Source: Pholis gunnellus (taxonomy: Eukaryota; Chordata; Actinopteri; Perciformes; Pholidae). From it: a stretch of 64,000 nucleotides of DNA. Below are positions 48,633 to 62,384 of this stretch, piece after piece; position 1 is the first letter of the stretch, and the number at the start of each line of letters is the position of its first letter. The stretch lies in assembly GCA_910591455.2 (NCBI GenBank), contig OU342809.1, forward strand, positions 3,302,363 through 3,366,362, in the 5' to 3' direction. The translations under genes and the position numbers were made by a program. The notes below the pieces were generated by a model, which did no database searches, was not told where the DNA came from, and worked only from the letters and a program-made list of their open reading frames with translations.

Positions 48633-49740
48633 CAACAAATGGAGAAAGTTGATGTTCAGTAAATGAAAAGCCTTTCTTTTTTTAACAATGTAGATATATT
48701 TAGTGTTGTAACTTAAAATATCTACTTCTTTATGGACGATGGCGCAATGTTCATGCACAAAATGTGAATATTACTTTGAAAAAGCAAACGCACTTTTGTG
48801 TTTAAAAGTTGAGTTTTCAGAACTTTCGTACCGCGAATAACGGCATCTACCAATCACGTTGTTCAGAACAGCTTTATTTATGAAACAGCAACATGGAGAC
48901 TCCGAACCAAGAAGGCGGGTCCCTGTTGTGTTTACGAGCAACAAGGATGCACACGAGTATATGCGCACACGGGTGGCGCGCTACACAGTGATACACAGTT
49001 GTGTCACTCGGTTCCACTGATGTTAAGGTGGCGGTAAAAAGCCAAGATATGCTGCAATGTGCCAACACAGGCAGCGAAGAAGACGACTGCAAGGATGTAA
49101 AAAAAATGCTGGATTTTGAAATAGTTACAGACCTACACACACATGCTTTTGTTTCCAGAGCGCACCTTTTTAAAGAAATTCCTGAGCTGAATCGACATCA
49201 GCCAGACATGCTGGCTCCAGGGTTTCAGTGGAAAAGAAACTCCACGACCTCTGACCCACCGGTTTCTCTTTGTAACCGCGGCGAAGTCTGACGCCGAGCG
49301 ACCGACACCGAGCCCGTGGGCCTCAATCTGCCGGACTGACACTCGGGTGAAAGGTAAGAAGAGGAGGAAGCGTCCTGAAATCAATATCCCCTTTGTGCCG
49401 AAGGCTCGCCTCTTCCTCCGGAATCCAGACGTGTTAAACCTTCGAGAAAAGAGGGACTTAAAGCGGATTTAGCAAACTGATGCTATATTATGCTGACGGG
49501 AAGAGGCTTCTGGTAACATGAGTTCTCAAAAGACACTAAGAAACATGAATTTCTGCTTCCACAGGATAGCTCAGCGTGTCCTGATAGTTCAGGTTTGTAG
49601 TATATATGTACAATGTGACCTCCCGTTTTCATGGTTAATAGCCGATTGAATGAGCGTTATCATCACGACCATTCTCATGCTTCGTTTATAAATTATAACA
49701 GGCTGTATGCATGTCAAAGTCAAAGCCATTGGTTACCACT
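47846..49740. other. Intergenic, no gene seen
   Basis: A (GA)n tract lies at 48593-48629. The block at 47990-48480 is unique-looking, with homeodomain-like AT words near 48400-48425. ORFs near 49001-49291 are unrecognised. Confidence 0.5.
48593..48629. repeat. (GA)n microsatellite
   Basis: A perfect GA run of about 37 bp. Confidence 0.95.
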
Positions 49741-49850
49741 TAGGCCCTGTTCACACCTATGATTAAGATGGGTCTTGGGCTGATCTGATCACAAGAGGAC
49801 AGCTCTTAAGTACAGGTGTGAATGCGCCCGAGATGCACGGGGAGGTGACG
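49741..49850. mobile_element. MITE-like fragment ('cctgttcacacct' type)
   Basis: 'taggccctgttcacaccta' followed by 'atctgatcacaag.ggacagctct' and 'acaggtgtgaatgcg' resembles a short DNA-transposon-derived repeat widespread in fish. The words 'gttcacacct' and 'aggtgtgaat' are an imperfect inverted pair. A target duplication is not evident. Confidence 0.45.
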
Positions 49851-50659
49851 GACATCTATTGCTTCGCCCATCTCTCCTCAAAGTCATCCACATCATCAAC
49901 ATCCCTCGAGGCAAACTAATAAATTGGCATCAAAGTATGCGTATAGCACAACAAACTGCCTCCCGGCGGTTAAAAACAACACATTTGGTCTTTTGTAAAC
50001 GGAAATAATGTATATATGGCCTTTTGAAATCCTAAAGCTGCACTATCCATTCATCAAACAACAGTATCGAATAAACATCTGGTTGACGGGAAACCAGATG
50101 TCAGATGTCGTCACAGGACTGGAGCAGCCGTATGATAATATCATGAATATCATGAATATGCAGGAAGAGAGCGCCGGCTCAGACGTCACGTGTTTGCAAC
50201 ACGACAGCCGTCGATCCGGTCGACTTAATGGTGAGAGTGACCTCTCCACCTCCAGCATCCAGGTGAGCTCTGTCTGCAGGCTTCTCGATGAAACGCTTCA
50301 TCTAGAGACACCGTGGGAGGGAAACTGCAAACACAGAAGGGAAAGCCACGACAGCAGACGAGGAAATGAACCATAATTCGGCTCGATACTGGTCGGGTTT
50401 GCTTGTGTGTGTGTGCTCATAATCGCCCTGGTGATTACCATGAAACCCCAGAGAGGCTGGTTGCTGCACTATACTTTCTTCCTTCTCTGTTCCTGGAGAC
50501 CAACACTAATGACTAGCATTTACTGACTCAACTACGCAAACACACACACACACACACTTTTATACACATGCAAATTGTGCACGCACACTGGAAGTACGCT
50601 TGGTAAACCTGTAATGGTTTCAAATAAACAGACCAGAAAAAATGGATACGTTGAATGTG

Positions 50660-51420
50660 TTTTTTCATCCGGTCAGAACAAGTGAGGTAGTACAGTATAG
50701 TAAGGGGCCATTATCGAACGTTACGTGGTATAATAATGAGTATAACAAGCTAGAAAGTCCACTAGGGTGGGATAGAGGGGCGGTGGATGCGTCAAACAAA
50801 TACAGGACTTGAACGTTGACTCGACTTAGCGTTCTTTTTAATGTAACGTTACGCAACCCAGGCTGGTCTCATGCAGGATTCGAAGCTATAACTAAGACAC
50901 ATAGTGCGCCGTTATTTGTAGGTATCCCACGAAATCTGGGATTGGATCAGTATGTTGAGCTTGTAATCATGAACGAGGACGTATGAAGACTGCAAACAGG
51001 CGGTGGAGTTGTTTACTGTGAAAACGGAAGTTTATTTAGAAAAGACTGTTTGCACGTAAAGAGCAGAATTTGAACGTGTTGCAGGCTTTCGGAGGAAAAC
51101 GCACAAAAAACGAGGAGTAACTTTTTGTGTGATATAAGAACCATTGCGTGAGGATACGTTGTAACAAAGTCTGCTAAGGGCAGTTATTCATTTACGCTCG
51201 TCACATTATCATTAAAACACAAACCATGAACTTTTTTCTAACCTTAACTAAATAGTTTTGTCGCCTAAATTGAACCGTTTCACAATGTAATGTACGTTCC
51301 GTAAGTCTGGTGATGAAACGTATTTATGGTTTAGAAAGGTCGACCTTCAACGCTTCCTGTTTGCAGAAACGAACGATGCCAACAATTGTTCTGGCGACTG
51401 GGTTGTTATTGATGCTTCTA
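50660..51420. repeat. Diverged dispersed repeat, copy 2 (partner at 4490-4965)
   Basis: It shares an ordered series of short blocks with 4490-4965 in the same orientation (see that entry). It is longer here because of extra sequence between the blocks. Confidence 0.5.
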
Positions 51421-51879
51421 ATCTTGTGAGGACTCGATGGCGTAACACTTCTCTGGCCTCTAACCTTGAACTATAACCTTAAATGATGAACCTCCTGCAG
51501 GATGAGGCTGGTGTTCCCTATCAGTGTCTCTCAGACCCAAACCCCATTTGTTCCTTCATGAAAACCAAAAGCCGTTAAAAACATTGTCAAAAGTATAATG
51601 TTGTTTTTAAGCTATTTCCTTTAAAAAAAGAAATAAATAGTGCATTTATTGGAGACTATTTTCAGCTGTGGACAGTATTTTTGGCAGCAGGAAAGCGAAT
51701 GTGAGAAGACTAAAGTGTGTTTTCATGATAATGAACATGTCTCTTATACAACAGTGTGGTTTATCCTTAATTAGCTCTGTGCCAAACAACAACAAACCAT
51801 ACTTTATATTAGTAGGTCTGTTGGCAATAAGAAGAAATAAAGAACACCATTTATGGTTATTCAACAGCTTCAACAGCAC

Positions 51880-51882
<3 letters not shown>
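51421..51882. other. Intergenic, no gene seen
   Basis: It opens with 'cttgtgaggactcgatgg' and 'taaccttgaactataacctt', a degraded GTGAGGAC-type repeat. The rest is AT-rich. Confidence 0.45.

Positions 51883-51972
<90 letters not shown>
51883..51972. repeat. Long (CA)n microsatellite 1 of a pair
   Basis: A near-perfect CA run of about 90 bp, one of two long arrays separated by only 80 bp. Confidence 0.97.
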
Positions 51973-51973
<1 letters not shown>

Positions 51974-52050
51974 AAAACAAAACAATCCTTTTAATGATGA
52001 TGTTTACCAGTGGCAGTCTCCTGTCAACCCACCGTCCTCAAAAACAAAAC

Positions 52051-52800
<750 letters not shown>

Positions 52801-52802
52801 TA

Positions 52803-52990
52803 AGGCCCAGACACACAAAAAACGACATTGATGAACTAGCGGCAACGAAGGCCGTCTCACGTCGGCTGTGTCTTGGCCTAAAAGTTGCACTTGAACGCAC
52901 CACCAGAAGACGGCCGACTAGCACAGATGTTCCGCGTCCGCGTGAGAGGAAATAACTCTCCGTACCAGCAGGAGGCGGTAGTCTGTATTT
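52803..52990. mobile_element. DNA-transposon-derived repeat fragment ('ggcccagacacac' type)
   Basis: 'aggcccagacacac', 'gaactagcggcaacgaagg', 'aaaagttgcacttgaacgc' and 'cagcaggaggcggtagt' appear in the order known from a non-autonomous repeat common in fish. A right terminal repeat is not seen, so this is a truncated copy. Recognition is from memory. Confidence 0.45.
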
Positions 52991-53495
52991 CTCATTCAAG
53001 AAGAGAAACTGGAGTAATATTCCTTCTTTTGTTAATGTCAGCTCATGGGCTCTTAAGTCAGTGGGTCGTGATCCTGCAGACCATCGTGGAAGCTCAGAGA
53101 AGAAGAAAAGATTTAAAAAATTGGTCATTTAAGAAACACAAAAAAAGTATTTCACCAATACCTGTTTTAAGTGGTCAAGGAAGTCTTGTCATGTCTTTGT
53201 GGAGGATTTACAATTAAGAAGTCATGAAAGCTCCACAATAGACTGATGTTCTGTCTCAGCCTGTGAGCACAGGGCCTGGTTTTGGGGTTTTTCACAGTAA
53301 ATGTTTTGGACTCCGGCAGAAAAGAAACCGGAGTAACACCTGTTTGAGCATTCTACACCCACGGCTTCCCACAAATGCTAAAATATCATCCCGTACTCTC
53401 CTCTCTTTTTTTTTTCCACTCCTCTCGTCCTTTGCCCCCGATGCTGGATAATAGAGAGCTGAGAGCGACAGCTGCACTTTAACTGCCCCAGGAGG

Positions 53496-53540
53496 GGTGG
53501 TGGTGGTGGTGGTTGTGGTGGTGGTGGTGGTGGGGGGGGC
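53496..53540. repeat. (GGT)n microsatellite with terminal G-run
   Basis: About a dozen GGT units with one TGT interruption, ending in 8-9 G. The minus strand gives a poly-Thr/Pro ORF artefact. Confidence 0.9.
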
Positions 53541-54009
53541 TGGACCTCTAGAAAAAAAGGGGGCAATGAAAAGGAAATGAGGAACTGAGAACAAATGCTT
53601 CCCAAATGAAAAGGAAGGGAAAGCGTGCGAGTCAAAAGGTCACCGAGCTCGCACCTCACCTGCGAAGTTGCTCCGCCCCAAAGAGGAAGGCGTGAGGAAG
53701 CAGGGTGACGTTAACCACGAGGGGCTTTTTGGGAAAGATTTTACATTTATTAAAGCCGACAGAATGTCTTAAATTAGTATTGTGGTTGTGAAATATAGCC
53801 GCTTATTGTCTGGCAAGTTCATTGTTTATCTGTTTTCTTCCAAAATGTTTGCCTCCGAGATAACTTTTAATATTCTCATTGTGAAACCACAAATGTCATT
53901 TCAGCAGTAACGTGTCAGAACAACTTTACTTAATATAAAACACAACATGCTGGAAAGCACAACAGCACGTCGTATGATGAGTACTTTAAGGAGGACATTA
54001 TGGTGAATA
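53541..54009. other. Intergenic, no gene seen
   Basis: Unique-looking sequence; nothing recognised. Confidence 0.5.
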
Positions 54010-54215
54010 GGGTCACATTTTAACTAATAGATATCACCTTGAAACTTCCCCAATTGATTACTTGAGACAAGTTTTCTTAAATGTTATGTTTAAATATGCA
54101 AATGAGGCATAATCTCAGTGTAACTTTAGGTGAATTTAAGAGAAATCTACAGATGCAAATAGTAAAATAAACACCTAAATGTGTTTTTCCTCCACAGTGT
54201 TTTCTTTGTTAGTGT
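54010..54215 (-). repeat. Dispersed repeat, inverted copy of 45880-46080
   Basis: Its reverse complement shares the ordered blocks listed for 45875-46435 over about 190 bp, with moderate divergence. It includes 'tgacactgagattatgcctc'-like sequence (in reverse complement) that is deleted in the 46-kb copy. Confidence 0.7.
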
Positions 54216-55820
54216 CCTGCTTTAAAGGAGGTTGCTGTTATTCCATAGTTTTCCATAATTGTCCGTCTCTCAATACTCAATAGAACCTTGTCTGTGGCAC
54301 TCAGCCCCGAGCTCAGTCGTTCATCCTGGAAACATTAATTTTCACAAACTAGTTTCTTTCTTCTGCTTTTCTTACGGTCTGTGAGTTCCAACAGCTCAGC
54401 ATTGTGTTTTTTTTTCAGAATGTTCCTCAAACAGGAAGAAATAAACCAATTCAAAATAACTCAAACTCAAAATGCACTACAGCGCTCTTGTTGGTGGTAA
54501 TGAGTGTGCAACAATGTGGCTCATTTATGTGTTTTTATTAGTTTTTGGACAACAGTGGAGCTCTTTGGCACGGAGGAAGAAGATAGATCCTGCCCCGGAG
54601 ACACACGTGGCTTGTTTGTTGGATCAGTTTATTCTTTGTCTTTTACTGGATTTAGAATACCAACCCTCACCTTTTTAGTCCACATTGCTGCTAATACTTC
54701 TACTAAAGTAACATTTTTAATGTGGTTTTGCATGACGTAAGAAGAATTTAACCTTTTACTTCAATAAAAGATCTGAATCTTTCATCCAAGACAGGGATTA
54801 TCAGTTTTTTTTAAATCAGAAATAACTTGAGGGTTATTGGCTGCTGAGCCAAGCAGAAAGCCACACAGAAGATGAAAAGTCCTGGATGAGAGATTTAAAT
54901 ATTCCCCCTTTCATAAAATCCCAGAAACTCCTGCATCAGTGAGTACGTTGCACTCTGTATAACCCCTTCTTCCAGGCTAGCCAGTAGCCACGGGCCATCG
55001 ATCTGCACAAAGGCCTTATGGGGCCCCCGGAGGAAGGCGGAGCCATGGAGAAAGGATGAAAGCAAGGAGGAAGGAGGCAGGGGGGGGGGCCAAGAGCCCC
55101 AACCACCCAATGCAGGGAGGATTTCATGCTGTCTGAGAAGCAGAAGTGGACAGAGCGAGGAAACACTCTGAATCCGTGTGTGTGTGTGGGGGGGGGGGGG
55201 GGGGTTTGTGTAACCCTGAGTGTGTGGGAGTGACTGGAAGTGTTGAGCTGAGCCACTGAAAGGTGTCAAATGTTGTTTTTTTTCTCTGTGTGTGTGTGTG
55301 TGTGTGTGTAGAGGAGGGATTAGCAGCAGGACAATGCAGGGCAGTAATCCTTGTTTTTCCCATTCCTTCCTCCGCCTCCTCCCGAGGGTCCTTTTGCTTT
55401 GCGCGGTTGCTTTTGCATTTTCAACTGTGAGAGAAAGTTGAAGCACAATGAAGGAGAAAACTGACCTAGATTGAAGGGGGGGGGGGGTTATCGGAGAGTA
55501 CAAGGGGCATTTGTGAATATGAAAAGACGACAAGATGCTCGGCCATTATATGGACCCGTCGACTGGAACCACTCTCACTTGGCACCATTCATACTAGTCG
55601 GTGTCCGTTAAGACGTTCGTTTATGATAAATCAGAAGCACACAGTCAAAGAAAACTAGTTATTTAGTCTACAAATCCATAATTTAAGCCACTGATGGCAA
55701 CAGACCGACCAAATCAAAGTAAATACTTGGGTATGAACATGGATGGCTGGTTAGTTTTGATGATCTTTGATGAGTTCTGCTGACTGCTGCTGGTATTAAA
55801 TGAATGAACATGTAGGCCGT
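54216..55820. other. Intergenic, no gene seen
   Basis: Contains poly-G (55188-55204), (TG)n (55287-55310) and a 12-G run at 55476-55487. The 212-codon minus-strand ORF at 54895-55533 runs through these repeats (His-Thr and Pro runs) and is not credible. Confidence 0.55.
55188..55204. repeat. Poly-G tract, 17 bp
   Basis: An uninterrupted run of 17 G directly after a short TG tract. Confidence 0.95.
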
Positions 55821-55939
55821 TAGATGTCCTGCAGGTTCTTTAAGTGCGACTTCAGCCTGATCTTATGGGAAGGCGTACAAAAGGCGCTGCATTTTAAGAA
55901 AAGCATTTGAGGCTTTCCACGTGTCATTTTACGCCACGT

Positions 55940-56180
55940 CATCACCGTGAAGCGGCCGCGGTTAGCTTTCACAACAACAACCACTGAGTTAGGTCTGGGA
56001 AAAGTTATCATGGTTGGGCTTAAAACAAGTAAAATGTAATAAAAGTATGGAAAACGCATCACAAACATCGCTAACGTAACTTAAAAAATGACTAATGAAC
56101 AACCCTTTGGATGGCGAACACCTGCCAGCCCTGCAACCCGCCATAAGCTGTACAGTTACAAGAGGGATTCAAATCAAATC
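55940..56180. repeat. Possible dispersed repeat ('gaacaaccctttg' type)
   Basis: 'ggttgggcttaaaacaag', 'aacatcgctaacgtaactta' and 'aacaaccctttggatggcga' resemble a repeat common in fish intergenic DNA. Part of it is loosely similar to the 'aaataactacgg' block near 40850. Low certainty. Confidence 0.35.
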
Positions 56181-57446
56181 CTTCCCTTTTGATTGGACCT
56201 CTAAAAAGTGGGCGGGTTTAGAATGTTGCTCCGTACGGAGGTTGATGGATGGATGTCATGCTTTTGTTGGCTGAAATTGGTCGGTACTAGCTCACGTAAG
56301 CACAGGTCATGTTCTAGTTTAGTGGAAGAAGAAATGATTGGATTGTGATGTATAAATACAATGACATTGATATTTTGTAATTGTTAAATTGGTGTATAAT
56401 ATGGCATTGTGAGGATTTTTCATTTCATCTGACCTTTAAAGGAGAACAACCACATCAACTGGCGGTGTCCATTCGATGTTATTACAGTTTACATGTATTT
56501 GCAGAAAGATGTTATAGATTTCACATCCTGTTCAAGGATGCCACATACAATACACCTTATGTGAGTCAGTCCTGTGTGCGGCTTCAGGACAGACAACTGT
56601 TGTTGTTTTTTGTGCCTGAACTCTGGATTTTTCCTTATTTATAGACATCATGAAATGACTTTTGTTTAGTCAGTTTGTTTAACCATTTTGAAAATATTTT
56701 TAAAGACTTTCTTTCAAAAGTATTTCATTAATTTGATTCTTTCATTACTATTAATTGTAATTGTTCCATTTATTTATACAGGGGCTCTTAGCACCATGCA
56801 GACCAAGCACATGTTGAGTGAATGATACTTGTAGCAGGTGTGTCAATGTCAGGTGATGCACCAGGAAGAGACATGATGATGTTGAAACATGTTTCATGAC
56901 AAAAACACATGCATGTACGTTTTATTTTATCAAGATTCTTTTGACAAATAGCAACACCATTCTCAAATATGAGAATGGTGTTGCCTTTATCGTTGCCTAT
57001 ATGCATCCTAACATTAATAATGAAATAAATAAATACAATTAATAGAAAAAAAGAATGACCTACTTACGAGTTTTAAGCTTTGAGAAAACAAGACGAGAGA
57101 CAATCCAAAAAGTTGGTTTGATTTCAAATTTAAGATCTTTAGGTTTTGTATCATTGGTTGGACAGAACCCCCCCAAAAAACTATTCAGACGCCTGGACTT
57201 CTCACTATTCACTACGGTGAAACCGTTGAGGTGTCACTGGTCTTGTGTTAGCAGAAAGATAACACAGGAGTGTTGATGAGCACACCGGAGCAAATGGTGT
57301 GGAAAAAGCATCGCCTCACGTGTGAAAGAAAAGATAACCTAAGATGGGGGTGTTTGTGGTTAAAGGTCAGCGGCTTCCTGCAGGCTGTGAGGCGGCGTTT
57401 TTTTCCCCCCCCTGTGGTCCATTCAGTGTGCTGCTGGTGTGTGTGT
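56181..57446. other. Intergenic, no gene seen
   Basis: AT-rich. It contains a perfect hairpin at 56951-56984. No gene is recognised. Confidence 0.5.
56951..56984. repeat. Perfect 15-bp inverted repeat (hairpin)
   Basis: Arms gcaacaccattctca (56951-56965) and tgagaatggtgttgc (56970-56984) are exact reverse complements around a 4-base aata loop. The setting is AT-rich and has no gene nearby. Confidence 0.85.
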
Positions 57447-57467
57447 GGGGGGGGGGGGGGGGGGGGG
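57447..57467. repeat. Poly-G tract, 21 bp
   Basis: An uninterrupted run of 21 G after a short TG tract. Confidence 0.95.
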
Positions 57468-58176
57468 CGATAGGGGTCTCTGTGGGGTCAAGAGGTCGGC
57501 GTTTGAGTTGACAGAGAAAAAAGAATCAGACCGGGAGATGAAAAGATAAAGGTGGTGGCTGCTTTGTCAAGGCTGAGAGGAGCTGAATGGAGTCTGGTTT
57601 CTACTTTAGTTTATGTGACAGGGTTATAAACGCTCTCCCGCTTATAAGGATTTAAGTAAATAGAATCTAATCAGCACACGCATGAATGCTCATTCGTCCT
57701 GAGCTTATTCTTAAAGAAACATCGGTTTAAAAAAAATAAAATAAATGCTTCTTTTCAATTGGGAGTTAGATGTGAAGATCAATATCAATTTCGACTGTGA
57801 TTTCAGTGCAGAATTTATTTAAAGAGGCGTTTTTGGCTCAGCTCAGAGTCAGGCTGGAAGCAGATGGAGACTGCTACCCTCCATTCAAGAAATATGGCTT
57901 CCAACTGCTGAAAAATGTTGTGATTTACAAGCTTTATCTTGTAAGCTATCGCATGCTAGTCGCCGGTACATAAGGCAGCCGGCTTCTGTTCAGGTCAACG
58001 CAAGTGTGCACATTTTAAAGATCACTGCAGAAGAAACTATCTCATTTTTTAACTTGAACTCTGCAAAATACACGCAAGATAGAAATACATTTTGATGTCT
58101 TAAAGCTATATGTATTGAATGGAATGCAGAGAGACGATATCGATGTTGCTCCCTCATCAAATACCGTTCAGCAAAT
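57468..58176. other. Intergenic, no gene seen
   Basis: Nothing recognised. Confidence 0.5.

Positions 58177-58244
<68 letters not shown>
58177..58244. repeat. Compound (AC)n(AT)n microsatellite
   Basis: (AC)7 at 58177-58190 runs directly into a 54-bp (AT)n tract at 58191-58244. The AT part is self-complementary and can form a cruciform. Confidence 0.95.
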
Positions 58245-58246
<2 letters not shown>

Positions 58247-60253
58247 CTTGATACATTGACATCATCTACCTGAGAGGGTATTTAGCTGATCTAAAGATGA
58301 CCTCTTTTCTTATGACGCCATCTTTTTTAATCTAAACAACTACAGATTTCTTAATCTGTCTTCCTATCTGAACACTTTGTGCATCGATCAGTCATGCCTG
58401 GTCACGCCCAACCGTCGGTTTGACTCAGTTCAACTGCGGTGTGCTCGAAGGCTGCCATGACTGAATAAACTCAGCACAACCTCTGTTCTTAAAGCTTGTA
58501 TATCATGACAGCAAGTACATTCCCTTCTGCCGATAATACATCTGTCTGCATTCTTTCCCAGATTAGCCGCGGGCCATAGCCTCCCCGTTGTGTAACACAT
58601 GGAGGAGAAAGATGAGTGTTGTGAAAGAGTGTCAAAACAGACAACTGGCCTGCAGTAAAGAAAGGGCAAGGTTGTACTCCATGTACTTCTTTGCAGTGCA
58701 CCATCACAAAGCAAAGAACAATTTGTTCTCAGTAGGGAAGAGAAGTTTCAATCATCAATAATGGTGCTTTTCTGTATTGACATATATATAGTTTTCCCCT
58801 CAGATGTGAATTGTGCATATTGTGTTCAGGTTTTCCTTCTATTTACACAATGAGGCTGATTTAAAAGCAACTGATACAGTATAAAGAGAGAGACAGTTAT
58901 ACCTATACACTACCTGTGGAGACGGAAGTTTAAAAAACTGACGCTAGAGACGTAGAGCGACTGACCGAGCTGCGGTATTTTACACACTGAGGTGAGAATG
59001 TGTTGTTCCGGACACGACCCATGAAGCATGACTGCTGTTACGTACAGTTTCATATACCTTGCACGCTGATTTTTTTATTTGTAGCTATGGAAGTGGAATT
59101 ATTTCACCAAATGGTTGTAATTGTTTATTGTTCTAATAAAATAAATGAAATCTCGAAAGGCTAAAATGAGGCTTGTTCAAAGTTGAATTGATAAATGAAT
59201 AATGTTCTGCTTCTCACTGCGAAAGACTGAATGCCGACGTCAGAGAGCCGACGCAAGTCAGCAGCTCTTTCATCTGCTTCCACTTATGATTGAGTACAGA
59301 ACAGGCTGTCCAAGCGAGCTGATAAATTACAAAAGACGGCGAGTACAGCAGCTACCTGTCAGAATAACATTAAACATGCACAGGTCACGTCAGCAGAGTC
59401 GAGTCCAGGTTTTGTGGAGGAGCAGGTTTGAGGAGGACAAGGAGGTTCTGGGTGGAGGAATGTGTGGAGTGCAGGTGGATGGGTTGGTGACGTGCTGCTT
59501 GAGAGGCCTGCCAGCTGCCATTTCGAACAGATCTTCGAGAGGTTCACGGCGCGGGCAGTGAGGGGAGTGCAGTACGCACGCCTGCTCCCTCACGTCCACG
59601 CTAAGCCAGCTAAATCTGAAAATGTAGCTTATTTTCCCCCTCAAGTTAAGCCCTCCATCAACACTAAACCTAACCCGCCAGATCTAAACCATCTGAGAAG
59701 ACGTCATTGGAAACTGTTTGGAAAAACAAAATAAATACCTGGCAGGTGATTGGATGAACCATCTGTCAATCTGTCTCTTACCAAAGCCAGTCGGGAGAAA
59801 AACAAGAACGTCTTCTCCGTTTTTTGTTCTTCTTTCAATGAAGAAAGACATATAACTGATGCTATTGCAGCATCAAAGCTATTGTTGTTTTGAACAGTCG
59901 CCTAAACCGCGCCCGTAAATATGTTTAGTCTGGTACCAAAAACAACGGTTTTGGTCTCTATAGCTATTTTTTTCATGACAACTGTACATGGGATGGATTT
60001 TTATATAACTCACAGTTATGCATAATTGAGGCTGTGGCATGGTATGGCACCTTCTTAACATTTTTTCGATCAGGCGGCACTTTGAGCTTCACAACTGCTC
60101 TTCAGAAACCTTTTGGGTGACGTCACAGAGACCACATCCATATATTATACAGTATATGTTTTCCATGTGATATGTGATATGAGAGCTCAGCTGCTGTGCA
60201 AGGTGACACTAAACCAGCATTTTTCTGCATCCAAAAAGTAGATCAATTGTTGT

Positions 60254-60255
<2 letters not shown>

Positions 60256-60301
<46 letters not shown>

Positions 60302-60302
60302 C
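60256..60302. repeat. (CT)n microsatellite
   Basis: CT run of about 47 bp with one 'at' interruption. Confidence 0.93.
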
Positions 60303-61346
60303 TTCTTATATCCACACATACTTGATCACACCTCCCATTCCAATTAGCTAAAACAGCAGATCCATTGTTGTATTTTTTGCAGGAATATGAACTTTTGTTA
60401 ACATTCACTTTTGAAAACCAAAAACCTCCCACACCTAAAAAGGTTCAAAGTCAAGTAGACATGTACAGCAGCTCTTCGTCATAGCTCCATCCACTCCAGA
60501 ATGGCTCCAAAAAACCCACACTGTGAAACAAGGTGAACACAATAAAGCGCACACACACACACACACACACTGTGAAAGAGGATACTGAAGGTCTCTGGAT
60601 CCAGGCCCGAGCGAGAGGGTCTGAACGGTTGCTGGCGCTGACGAACACTTGGCGTGCACTCTCACAATCGTCACGTGTGAGGCTTCTCTTCACGCCTCCT
60701 CTGGTCTTTTCATGCTTCATTCCGAATGCTTTTGTCACGAGGACAAAACAAGAATTCGACTCAGGTGTCTACAGTGTCTTCCTGTCTTTGAGATGAGTAC
60801 ACTTGTCAGTTGATGCGCGGCCAAGAAAAGATCAAATTCTGTCTTGTCTTTACTGCAAACTGTTGAATAAATGCAACAAAACGATTTAAAAACACTTAGT
60901 GGACTTAGGGACCCTGAAATTTAAACTAGATGTTTAAAACTTGGCCTAAGCAGCATTTGGAGCATTCGTGAAACATGTGAACTTGTGAGTCAATAACATG
61001 CAGTCAGAGCGCTGCCGCTACTCACACTCACAGACTAATTGTGCACTTTAGTGTGCAAATACAGCAGAAAATACCTGTAAGTGTCCAAATGTGGACGCAT
61101 GAAGAGCGCTAGAAATGACAAAATGAGTCAGGGGTGGAGAGACTGAGTGAGTTCCATCTGCACTCAACGGTGGCAAACTTTGGCTCGTCTCTCTGGTGCG
61201 CATTTGCGATGTGACCTCGCCGTGACCCCCCCCCAGCCGGGAGAGGAAGCGGCGAGCATCCGCGTGACGAATGGCGTCACAAACGAACCACATGCTCAGC
61301 ACTGAGGTGGGACGTGGCACACTTGGGTGACAGGTGAGGAACAGTC

Positions 61347-61350
<4 letters not shown>

Positions 61351-61383
<33 letters not shown>
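61351..61383. repeat. (TG)n microsatellite
   Basis: A perfect TG run of about 33 bp. Confidence 0.93.
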
Positions 61384-61384
<1 letters not shown>

Positions 61385-62384
61385 GAAAGAACTCCCCACT
61401 TTACCTATATTTTGTGACTACTCCACTGTCTTTTTCATACTTACTTTAATTGTTTTCAGGATGTATTTTGGAATCATCACTGGGTTTTTGTTTGGTTGGG
61501 TAATTTAAAAAGTCTCACGTACTCTTGCAAGTTTCTACCAACCCGAGCTCTAATGCAGTTGAGCTGCATTTCTCCTTTGAAAGCTGTAAAGAAAATGTTT
61601 TGTTGTTGTTAATATTGCAGCTGTGTTTCACCTTTACACACTGCACATACATTCAGATAATTATGCACACTTTCTTATCTTAGCTGGATTTCAACAGCCA
61701 CGAGTCCCAGCGCCATTGCCGACCTCTTCGACATAAACTCTATTTGACGCCTCGCCTTATAGCTTCATAAAACAGAGTCAGAGAGAAGAAAAAATGTACG
61801 CGAAGAGGTCTGGAGCAGCAGAGACCGGTACACAATAACCCCACTCTCACATGCAGACAACAACCTGGCTGACCTCAACTTGATCCCGCTGTCTGGAGCT
61901 GCAACGAACCAGAGGAATAATGAGGAATAAAGCTCTTTTTACTGCCAGGCAAGAGAGGAAGTCACTAAATGAGGGGGGAGGTAAAGCCAGAGGCTATCTG
62001 TCTGTTTACAACCCCTCGTATAAAAATAAGAACAGAGAGGAACAGTATATTGGATGCCAGATAGCTGAGTGGGAGTCTAATGCGTTCTGATTTGCAAACA
62101 GATGTGCCTCATGTGTCTCTTGTGCATTTCTTTAATGGTGACTGCAAAACCTAAAAAAAAAACGTTTGGGTAAAAATTCCTTAATGGGACATCAAACCTA
62201 TCAGCAAGCCTACATGTATGTAAGTGTCTGTAACTGGACTTAAAGGAGACAAGAGAAATGCTTTTCAGTACAGACAAAATCACAGATTGTCCTTGAAAGG
62301 GCTTCATAAGCTTTACAACATGCGACACCCACTCTTTGCTCTTCTGGTTTCCTTGTCTAGAAGTGAATGGTTTGATGCTTTATA

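Larger units (their letters stand above)
58245..62380. other. Intergenic, no gene seen
   Basis: Contains (CT)n at 60256-60302, (CA)n at 60551-60570 and (TG)n at 61351-61383. ORFs are short with no known domain. Confidence 0.5.

Noticed and set aside
54895..55533. 212-codon minus-strand ORF
   Set aside because: It crosses a TG tract and two G-runs, giving His-Thr and Pro runs; not credible as a gene.
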